64,000 nt of DNA from Candidatus Saccharimonadota bacterium (GTDB lineage: Bacteria > Patescibacteriota > Saccharimonadia > Saccharimonadales > Saccharimonadaceae). Of this stretch, positions 36,498 through 42,763 are shown piece after piece; the first letter of the stretch is position 1; each line of letters begins with the position of its first letter. The stretch spans positions 1 through 64,000 of the forward strand of contig JAFWSJ010000011.1 in NCBI GenBank assembly GCA_017524405.1, given 5' to 3'. Both the position numbers and the translations under genes were made by a program. Under the pieces are notes generated by a model. That model saw only the letters and a list, made by a program, of their open reading frames with translations, had not been told where the DNA came from and did no database searches.

Positions 36498-37802
36498 ATG
36501 AAATTACCCGTCGTCGCAATCATTGGCCAGACTAATGCTGGCAAATCTAGCCTCTTTAATCGCCTCGTTCACAAGGCGACGGCTATTGTTGCGCGCGAAG
36601 CGGGTACCACTCGCGATAACGTCGTAAGTCGCGTCGACAACCGCTACGTCCTCGTCGATACCGCCGGCCTCAAGGACCCAGACGACGAGTTCGAAACTCA
36701 TATTCAGGACCAGATCGAAGACGCCATCGCAAACGCCGACCTCATCTTGCTTGCCCTCGATAGTAGCAAACACCCAGATCACAACGACAAAATGATTGCC
36801 AAGAAGGCCTTCAAATCCGGCAAGCCAATTCTTTTCTTGCTGAATAAAGCCGACCTCGGCGAAGCGCTTCCAAATGAAGAGTTCCTCACGCTAGGCGCCA
36901 AAGAACCAATCCGCGTTTCCGCTACGACCGGCATCGGCCTCAATGAGCTCCGCGGCAAAATCATCTCCGAGCTAAAAGGCCTCGGTTTCGACATGCGCGA
37001 AAGAGCAGAAGAGCCGGACGATCGCATCAAGATTGCGCTCATCGGTCGCCCAAATGTCGGCAAATCCAGCCTCTTTAACTCGCTAGCAGAGAAGCAGCAA
37101 GCCGTGGTGGCTAACCTCGCCGGTACTACCCGCGACGTCAACCGCACCGAGGTTCGCTACAAGGGCCGCACAATCGAGCTCCTCGATACTGCCGGTCTCC
37201 GCAAGCCAGGCAAACGCGAAGTAGGCATCGAGAAATTCAGCGCCCTCCGCAGCCTCGCCGCCATCGAAGAAGCCGACGTTTGCTGCATGCTCATCGATAG
37301 CACCGAGCCACATTCTAAACTCGATCAGACCCTCGCTGGCCAGATTATTGACGCCGGGAAGGGCATCATTCTCGTCGTCACGAAGACCGACCTCGAAGGT
37401 AAGAGCAGCGACGAAATTCTCGACAATCTCGAATATGATTTCAATTTCATTCCATACGCGCCAGTCGTTCTCACGAGCTCCGTCACCGGTAAAAACGTAA
37501 CGAAGATTTTCGAGCTCGCCACCCAGATCGACGCCGCTCGCCATGCTGAGCTCAAGACCAGCGACCTCAACAAGTTGCTCACCGACGCCGTCAATTCTCA
37601 CCCACCTGCCGGCCTCAAGAATACTCATCCAAAACTCCGCTACATGGTCCAAACCGACACTTGCCCGCCATGGTTCGTCGTCTACGGCAGCAACCTCAGC
37701 CTCCTTCACTGGAGCTATAAGCGCTATCTCGAACGCCGCCTCCGCGAAGCCTTCGACTTCGGCGGCACACCAATCTTCTTCTCATTCAGAAACAGAGATT
37801 AA
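36498..37802 (+). CDS. der: Ribosome biogenesis GTPase Der (EngA)
   Basis: The 434-aa protein has two tandem GTPase domains, each with G1 (GQTNAGKSS, GRPNVGKSS), DTAGL G3 and NKAD/TKTD G4, and a C-terminal KH-like domain. Der is essential for 50S assembly. TGCTAAAAT (36483-36491) ends six bases before the ATG and overlaps the last codons of the VanZ-like gene, so der can be transcribed separately as a leaderless message. Confidence 0.97.
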   Translation: MKLPVVAIIGQTNAGKSSLFNRLVHKATAIVAREAGTTRDNVVSRVDNRYVLVDTAGLKDPDDEFETHIQDQIEDAIANADLILLALDSSKHPDHNDKMIAKKAFKSGKPILFLLNKADLGEALPNEEFLTLGAKEPIRVSATTGIGLNELRGKIISELKGLGFDMRERAEEPDDRIKIALIGRPNVGKSSLFNSLAEKQQAVVANLAGTTRDVNRTEVRYKGRTIELLDTAGLRKPGKREVGIEKFSALRSLAAIEEADVCCMLIDSTEPHSKLDQTLAGQIIDAGKGIILVVTKTDLEGKSSDEILDNLEYDFNFIPYAPVVLTSSVTGKNVTKIFELATQIDAARHAELKTSDLNKLLTDAVNSHPPAGLKNTHPKLRYMVQTDTCPPWFVVYGSNLSLLHWSYKRYLERRLREAFDFGGTPIFFSFRNRD

Positions 37803-37835
37803 AAATACCCCTGGTTAAACCAGGGGGTATTTTTA
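37803..37835. terminator. Bidirectional terminator
   Basis: AAATACCCCTGG, loop TTAAA, CCAGGGGGTATTTTT. It separates der (+) from the membrane gene (-). Confidence 0.9.
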
Positions 37836-38390
37836 GGACTCAGGATGAAAGAAGTCATCGGTGGGGCTAGCACCGTGTAATACTCTTCTAGTATCGGTCA
37901 TAGTCATAAGCGTAGCCATCTCAACCGCAGAGGTCCAGATGAGCAATCGTCTATTATTCCTATGCCTCAATGCTATGGCGATTACAAGAAAGACCAGCGA
38001 AACGCCAATTGAAATTGAGAATACAACAACGTCTCTAGGGAAACTGATCATGTCGTCGCTCGCAATTCCAGCGCCATCGATTATCTTCTGGATCTTCTGA
38101 TCCGTAACGATAATCTCGGTGTCTCCGGAGCTGACATAGTACTGACCGCCTTCACGTCGGAAGTGAAGGTCCTTGACGTCCACATTAGCCATCGCAGCGA
38201 CATTGTACTTGATGCCAGCCTTTGCCTCATTAACTCTGCCTTCCGTCTTGGCGTCGATTGCCGGCGCGACGAAAGCCATCAAGCACAAGACGAGAAAGAC
38301 AAGCACAATCATCGTATAGCCCGTCAACTCGATACCTTCCTGAATACGCTCGGTGATCCTCTCTAGCTTCTCGTTCTTCATTTCTTCCAT
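37833..38390 (-). CDS. Small membrane protein with extracytoplasmic loop (185 aa)
   Basis: A charged N-terminus leads into a membrane segment (about residues 24-46), an extracytoplasmic domain of about 70 residues, a second membrane segment (about 120-142) and a cytoplasmic tail. The loop (V-M-V-D-F-G-Y-V-IV-D-Q spacing) resembles that of the protein at 39231, so the two may be paralogues. AAAGGAG lies six bases before the ATG. The leader of about 168 bases starts at a strong promoter. Function unknown. Confidence 0.72.
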   Translation of the reverse strand: MEEMKNEKLERITERIQEGIELTGYTMIVLVFLVLCLMAFVAPAIDAKTEGRVNEAKAGIKYNVAAMANVDVKDLHFRREGGQYYVSSGDTEIIVTDQKIQKIIDGAGIASDDMISFPRDVVVFSISIGVSLVFLVIAIALRHRNNRRLLIWTSAVEMATLMTMTDTRRVLHGASPTDDFFHPES

Positions 38391-38560
38391 AGGTTTCTCC
38401 TTTCCCGCACTTATGGCTGCGGAGCCTTTGTAAGTAGCGGTCCATTCCGCAACTCGCTCTAGCCACCCCTGTTAGATGACCAAGGCGAGTCGCGAAATAG
38501 CGAGAGAAACAGTCCTAATAAGTTGCTTAACCACCTCTGTTGTATAAACCCGTGATTATC
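38391..38560 (-). promoter_or_regulatory. Long leader of the 185-aa membrane protein
   Basis: The roughly 168-base leader contains two copies of an AACAG(A/G)GGTGG motif (about 38530-38541 and 38464-38475), a motif repeated elsewhere in non-coding DNA here. It also has GC-rich segments able to pair (GCTATTTCGCGACTCG region). No known riboswitch class is recognised. Confidence 0.35.
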
Positions 38561-38565
38561 TTTCC

Positions 38566-38594
38566 ATTATACCACAAAACGCCGCAAAAGTCAA
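38566..38594 (-). promoter_or_regulatory. Sigma-70-type promoter
   Basis: TTGACT at 38594-38589, a 17-base spacer, TATAAT at 38571-38566, preceded by TGG. It drives the 185-aa gene. Confidence 0.85.
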
Positions 38595-38654
38595 TAATAA
38601 GCATAAGCGTCCACCCCAAGAAAAACCATGCTACTAAGAGCATGGCTAGAAGAG

Positions 38655-39086
38655 TTAGCTTATCAGTTGTAAATAGGCGCAATAGCCCAAGAAGGTAGCC
38701 ATGTAGGTTATAAAACCCGAGGCAAACAGGTAGAATGCCGCTGTATGAACCTTCTTAATGCGAGCGTGTTTACCATAATGGACATTCAGGGCGGCCATCG
38801 CGGTTGTGCCAGGCTTAATCTCAATAAATCGATCTTCATAAAGCAGACAAATGTTACCTTTCCGCTCGTCCCCGAACAGATCATAGACAACCTTCAGTTT
38901 TTCCGCGTCCTTACTGGTCAGCCCATTCAGCTGCGCAACCGCTTCGAGGGCAGCGCGCATATCTTTCTTCTTTCTAAAATGGAGAAAGAGCCGAATGATA
39001 TCTACGACTAACAGAAACAATGTTGCCGCCAAGGCTGGCGCACAAATATACCAAAATTTTAAAAAATGACCAACTACAATCGACAT
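38655..39086 (-). CDS. Small membrane protein (143 aa)
   Basis: The start at 39086 has AGGAGGTGATCCT directly upstream; the in-frame ATG at 39125 lies in the promoter and is rejected. There are membrane segments at about residues 10-34 and 118-140, with a cytoplasmic or exported middle of about 80 residues (KKKDMRAALEAVAQLNG). The gene has its own promoter. No family is recognised. Confidence 0.72.
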   Translation of the reverse strand: MSIVVGHFLKFWYICAPALAATLFLLVVDIIRLFLHFRKKKDMRAALEAVAQLNGLTSKDAEKLKVVYDLFGDERKGNICLLYEDRFIEIKPGTTAMAALNVHYGKHARIKKVHTAAFYLFASGFITYMATFLGYCAYLQLIS

Positions 39087-39125
39087 AGGATCACCTCCTA
39101 AAGAACGAATAACTCTTCTGCCCAA

Positions 39126-39154
39126 AGACTACCATATTTCTAGGGAAAAGTCAA
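39126..39154 (-). promoter_or_regulatory. Sigma-70-type promoter of the 143-aa gene
   Basis: TTGACT at 39154-39149, a 17-base spacer, TAGTCT at 39131-39126, preceded by TGG. Confidence 0.7.
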
Positions 39155-39182
39155 GAATTAACAGGGGTAACGCGAGCATTAA

Positions 39183-39212
39183 AAAACGCCCCTGCTTATT
39201 CCAGACAGAGGC
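39183..39212 (-). terminator. Rho-independent terminator of the 153-aa gene
   Basis: On the minus strand CGCCTCTG pairs with CAGGGGCG (one G-U), followed by TTTTTT. Confidence 0.85.
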
Positions 39213-39214
39213 GC

Positions 39215-39739
39215 GGGGAGCAGCTTTGGCTTAGGTAGTTACATTTGCGGTTTTATGCGCTTCTTTTTTCTCTTTAGCGCGTTTCTTTGCGAAATCAATC
39301 AGCTCCAAAACGCCCGTAAGTATAGAGAAGAAGGCTCCGACCCACGCGCCAATCGTCATTAACACGCCCGCGAGTTTTACGCCAGCAACGTAGTCGCATT
39401 TCCAATAATCTTTTTCAAAGGCCGCAATATTACTCTGAACAGCCGGATCATTCACGATGAACGACTGGCCCTTATAGTTGACATGGTAGACCCCATCAGT
39501 GTCAAAGGAAATATCGCTCGCATTAGCGCCCTCGAGTTCGGGCATCTGCGCTACGATATAATCCCTTAATTCCGCGTCCGCAACTGCGCCATTCTGCATC
39601 CATATCGGGACCAAGAAAGTCCAAATTCCCACAGTTAAACAGATGGCGGCGAACAAAGCTATAGCTGCTACAATCAAATTAAATTTTTTCATAGATCAAC
39701 CCTCCCTAGATAATGAAAAATTTTTTTAAGCTGCTCCCC
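39215..39739. repeat. Perfect 12-base inverted repeat flanking a gene
   Basis: GGGGAGCAGCTT at 39215-39226 and AAGCTGCTCCCC at 39728-39739 bracket the 153-aa gene. The right copy falls at the predicted first bases of its mRNA, and the left copy falls just before its terminator, so the 5' and 3' ends of the message can pair. There is no target-site duplication. Confidence 0.6.
39231..39692 (-). CDS. Small membrane protein with extracytoplasmic loop (153 aa)
   Basis: A signal-anchor-like first segment (residues 5-32) is followed by an extracytoplasmic domain of about 65 residues, a second membrane segment (about 105-130) and a Lys-rich cytoplasmic tail. The loop resembles that of the 185-aa protein (IVxDPxVQ-type end). 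GGAGGG lies eight bases before the ATG. The promoter is TTGAAA-17-TATAAT at 39777-39749. Function unknown. Confidence 0.72.
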   Translation of the reverse strand: MKKFNLIVAAIALFAAICLTVGIWTFLVPIWMQNGAVADAELRDYIVAQMPELEGANASDISFDTDGVYHVNYKGQSFIVNDPAVQSNIAAFEKDYWKCDYVAGVKLAGVLMTIGAWVGAFFSILTGVLELIDFAKKRAKEKKEAHKTANVTT

Positions 39740-39748
39740 AATCAGCAG

Positions 39749-39777
39749 ATTATACAATAAAACCGCCAGATTTTCAA
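39749..39777 (-). promoter_or_regulatory. Sigma-70-type promoter of the 153-aa gene
   Basis: TTGAAA at 39777-39772, a 17-base spacer, TATAAT at 39754-39749. The predicted start is at about 39742. Confidence 0.75.
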
Positions 39778-39840
39778 CGGCAACGAAAGATGAGTCTAAT
39801 CCGGAAGAAGAAAACCCCGAGCAAGAATCTGAATAGATGA

Positions 39841-39942
39841 TATAATAGCAACATCAAGGTGGGCGTCTAGCAATAGATGCCTATTTTGTTCCAGTACGTT
39901 TACAGAGAAACACCACTATCCATCCGAAAGGGGGAATCGCAC
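39841..39942 (+). promoter_or_regulatory. Promoter -10 and hairpin leader of the PhoH-like gene
   Basis: TATAAT at 39841-39846. The leader of about 90 bases begins with a hairpin (GGCGTCTA at 39862-39869 pairing with TAGATGCC at 39874-39881, GCAA tetraloop) followed by a short T-rich tract. Confidence 0.6.
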
Positions 39943-41679
39943 ATGAGTAAGAACAAAGTAGTTACAATTTCCAACACGAAGGCAAAGATGAAAACTCAGA
40001 CTCCGATAGAGTCTAGATCGGCTCAGCAGGGACGCGCCGCCAAGGCTGCACGGAACAAGGCTGAGCAGGAAGAAGAAAGAAGGAAGGAAATTGAGCGGAA
40101 AGCGGCTATCGATAGAGCGAAAGCAGAAGCGGGAGGAAACTGGCACAGTGCACTTGTCCCGGCACTCGACGCATTAATCGGCGATCCGAGTATTATTGAG
40201 CCGGAAAAATCCACGAAACTGAAGGCGGAGATTATGTATATCCCCGAGCAGTACATCGATCGCGTCTGCGATTTTAGAGACGAACTCAGCTCCCGTGGCG
40301 AAGCCGCGAAAAGCCTGTTACGTTCATTCTCGCGTATTCTCGAAGAGATACACAAAAATCCGAGCGATAGTGAAAGAAAGTCGAGATGCTATGAGTGCAA
40401 GAACTACATGAAAATCTGCTTTGTGGGCGACATCGATGTCCCGCGTGGAGCAGACCGCAAAAGCGCCACAGTAAACTGCCTGGCCGTAGCGAATCACTAC
40501 AATCAGCAGCCGAATTCCAATGTCGCTATTCTCACCGGCGATGATTTCATGGCCGCCAAGGCACTTAAGAATAATATCGACGTCGCGCGTATTAACCCCG
40601 ACGTATACACTGGCCGCCGCAAGCTCGTCTTTCCCAAATCGAAAGTTAATGAGCTCGACCAGTGGCTCCACCAAGGCCATTTGTCCGAAGAGCAGTTCAA
40701 GAGTCTCTTCCCGGATCAGCCGCCGCTGAGGCTGAACGAGTTCGTCGAATTCGAAATCGACGACAAAGAAATCGTCAGTCGTCTCACGAACGGCAAAGAC
40801 AGGGGTGCCTGGAATCGCATCGGCCGCTTCTATTCCGTCGTAATAGGGACAGACGAAGATGGCAAGCCCATAAAAGAAGACCCCTGCCTGCAGTCGCTGC
40901 ATTACATCAGGGATTTGCCCGACTATCTTAAACCGCGCAACTCCGGCCAGGCAATGTTCGCCGAGGCGCTCCTCGCGCCGCCCGAAGAAATCCCGATCGT
41001 CATTTGTCCCTCTGCTTTTGGTACAGGTAAAACCTACCTTGCCACTGGCATTGGTCTTTATCTCCTCGAGCTCGAGCGCTACATGAGAATTTTCGTCGTC
41101 CCGCGCGACTCTGAGCTCGGCAAAGAGATTGGTTTCTTGCCCGGAACAGAATTCGAGAAAACCCTCGCGAAAGCTATGCCGATTGTCGACAATATCTTTT
41201 CTTATTTGAAGAACAAGATTGCGTCGAAAAGCGGCTTGATTCCGCCGAAAGGTAAAAAAGGCAAAGACAATGATTTTGCTGCGCCGCAGCCACAGGAGGG
41301 CGGAAAAATCGGTCTTGCTGCGCTCAAGGAGTGGGTTCAGAAAATCGTCGACAGACGCTTTGAGTTAGTTTCCGTCATCAATATGGGCGGACGTAACATT
41401 TCGGATTCTTGGGTTATCTACGACGAGGCTCAGGATCTGGAACGTTTCCAGATGAACCAGCTGATGAAGCGTATTGGCGATGGCTCAAAGATGGTCATCA
41501 TCGGCGACCCGCATCAGGTATTTAACCGCCACATGAACGAAAGAAGTAATGGTTTGAGCTACGCTGCAACTAAGATGGCTGGCAGCCCTTACGCCGCCGT
41601 CATCTCAATGCTCGAGAGCGAGATTACTCGCTCCGTCGCAGCACAGGAAATTGCACGTCGCCTCGACCATGTAGCTTAA
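39943..41679 (+). CDS. PIN-domain PhoH-like ATPase (PhoH2 type)
   Basis: The 578-aa protein starts at 39943 after GGGGGAATCGCAC; an ATG 22 codons upstream lacks a site. A basic, Lys/Glu-rich N-terminus (residues 1-65) is followed by a PIN-like domain (about 75-260; NVAILTGDDFMAAKAL and VYTGRRKL). The PhoH ATPase comes next, with Walker A SAFGTGKTYLA (about 355-365), Walker B VIYDEAQDLE, and GDPHQVFN. PhoH2 proteins couple an RNase-type PIN domain to an ATPase. Arg is often AGA/AGG, unlike the neighbours. A terminator follows. Confidence 0.88.
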   Translation: MSKNKVVTISNTKAKMKTQTPIESRSAQQGRAAKAARNKAEQEEERRKEIERKAAIDRAKAEAGGNWHSALVPALDALIGDPSIIEPEKSTKLKAEIMYIPEQYIDRVCDFRDELSSRGEAAKSLLRSFSRILEEIHKNPSDSERKSRCYECKNYMKICFVGDIDVPRGADRKSATVNCLAVANHYNQQPNSNVAILTGDDFMAAKALKNNIDVARINPDVYTGRRKLVFPKSKVNELDQWLHQGHLSEEQFKSLFPDQPPLRLNEFVEFEIDDKEIVSRLTNGKDRGAWNRIGRFYSVVIGTDEDGKPIKEDPCLQSLHYIRDLPDYLKPRNSGQAMFAEALLAPPEEIPIVICPSAFGTGKTYLATGIGLYLLELERYMRIFVVPRDSELGKEIGFLPGTEFEKTLAKAMPIVDNIFSYLKNKIASKSGLIPPKGKKGKDNDFAAPQPQEGGKIGLAALKEWVQKIVDRRFELVSVINMGGRNISDSWVIYDEAQDLERFQMNQLMKRIGDGSKMVIIGDPHQVFNRHMNERSNGLSYAATKMAGSPYAAVISMLESEITRSVAAQEIARRLDHVA

Positions 41680-41695
41680 GTGTTTCTCTAGGATT

Positions 41696-41724
41696 AGCCG
41701 CCCCGGCAACGAGGCGGCTTTTTC
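41696..41724 (+). terminator. Rho-independent terminator
   Basis: AGCCGCC, loop of about 10 bases, GGCGGCTTTTTC. Confidence 0.85.
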
Positions 41725-41740
41725 TTGGTATAATATACTC

Positions 41741-42250
41741 ATGAAAATCATCGTTGGCTTCGGGAATCCCGGCAACCAGTACAATTTCACGCGCCATAAT
41801 TTCGGCTTCCTGGCGCTGGATTTTTATGCCAAGGTCCACAAGCTAACCTGGGTCGAAAAGCCCCGTATGAAGGCTCTGGTGGCCCAGGACAGCGAAAATG
41901 ATTTGCTCCTGGTCAAGCCGCAGACTTTCTATAACGAAGTCGGGCAGAGCGTCCAAGCCGTCACTAGTTTCTATAAGGACGCCGATCTTCTCATCGTTTG
42001 CGACGATTTCAACCTACCGTTTGGCCAAATCCGCTTCCGCGAACGGGGAAGCGCCGGCGGCAATAACGGCCTGAAATCCACGATCCAGCATATCGGCGAA
42101 GATTTCCCGCGCCTCCGTCTTGGCACCGGCAATGAACCGCTTCGCCAGCAGCTCGGCGATGTCAATTTTGTGCTTTCAAAATTCACTCCAGCAGAGCACG
42201 AAAAACTGCCGGAAATCCTTGGCGAAATCGCCAATTTTATTGCAAAATAG
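41741..42250 (+). CDS. pth: Peptidyl-tRNA hydrolase
   Basis: The 169-aa protein has the Pth signature GFGNPGNQYNFTRHNFGF with the catalytic His (about residue 19), Asn11, and the central DDFNLPFGQIRFRERGSAGG with Asp. It recycles peptidyl-tRNA released by stalled ribosomes. It is slightly shorter than E. coli Pth (194 aa). TGGTATAAT (41726-41734) ends six bases before the ATG, so the mRNA is probably leaderless. Confidence 0.96.
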   Translation: MKIIVGFGNPGNQYNFTRHNFGFLALDFYAKVHKLTWVEKPRMKALVAQDSENDLLLVKPQTFYNEVGQSVQAVTSFYKDADLLIVCDDFNLPFGQIRFRERGSAGGNNGLKSTIQHIGEDFPRLRLGTGNEPLRQQLGDVNFVLSKFTPAEHEKLPEILGEIANFIAK

Positions 42251-42300
42251 CCATTTTTGGCGCATTTTATAACATTTTTTCAGAAAATAACAATAAGCGC

Positions 42301-42326
42301 TTTGACCTCTGAGAAAAGAGGTCAAA
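42301..42326 (+). terminator. Possible terminator hairpin after pth
   Basis: TTTGACCTCT and AGAGGTCAAA form a perfect 10-base-pair stem with a six-base loop but no T tract, so termination is uncertain. Confidence 0.4.
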
Positions 42327-42382
42327 ATCGCCAAAAACGCCCCAAAATCCTATTGAAAATCAAAAAAAGTGTGGAAAAACTA

Positions 42383-42411
42383 TTGACTTATAAGCAAATA
42401 AGTGATAAAAT
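42383..42411 (+). promoter_or_regulatory. Sigma-70-type promoter of the large RNA candidate
   Basis: TTGACT at 42383-42388, a 17-base spacer, TAAAAT at 42406-42411. Confidence 0.8.
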
Positions 42412-42417
42412 GAGTAC

Positions 42418-42713
42418 AGTTTTAGCTGAAAGGCTAAGTACTGCACCTAAATAATCTATAACTTTGTTAAAACTTAGTTTTAACAATTGTTGCGTGCCCT
42501 AGAAACCCATTCGGCCTTCAGATTTCTTCTATAGTCTGAAGTGAAAAGTATTACCTCCACTTAGAATGCAAGTTTCTAAGGCTAGCAACCCCTTTAAACC
42601 GGCGGACCCCATTTGTGTGAGGTGGGTCGCGCTTCCGTCTTCCGGTACCACGAGAGGTGTGTTTAAAGGGTCAAATAGCCTCAGGTGATGCCCACCCTTA
42701 CCTGAGGCTTTTT
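42418..42713 (+). ncRNA. Candidate large structured non-coding RNA (about 296 nt)
   Basis: Between a strong promoter and a strong terminator there is no reading frame of note, but many stems can form. These are CAGTTTTAGC/GGCTAAGTACTG near the 5' end, TTGTTAAAAC/GTTTTAACAA, CTTCAGA/TCTGAAG, TAGAAAC/GTTTCTA, CCTTTAAAC/GTTTAAAGG enclosing GACCCC/GGTGGGTC, and the terminator. It lacks the conserved sequences I know for tmRNA, RNase P RNA, SRP RNA and 6S RNA. The next gene has its own -10, so this is a free-standing transcript rather than its leader. The Rfam family is not identified. Confidence 0.7.
42677..42713 (+). terminator. Terminator of the large RNA candidate
   Basis: AGCCTCAGGT, a 13-base loop, ACCTGAGGCT and five T: a 10-base-pair stem. 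Confidence 0.9.
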
Positions 42714-42763
42714 GATGGCAAAAATTCTTATAATTCTAATGCTTTTACGTTATAATAAAAGTA

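Noticed and set aside
42600-42670. T-box-like wording (GGTGGGTCGCGC, GGTACCACGAG) in the large RNA candidate
   Set aside because: The element order of a T-box leader is absent, and the downstream gene is not an aminoacylation or amino-acid gene and has its own -10.
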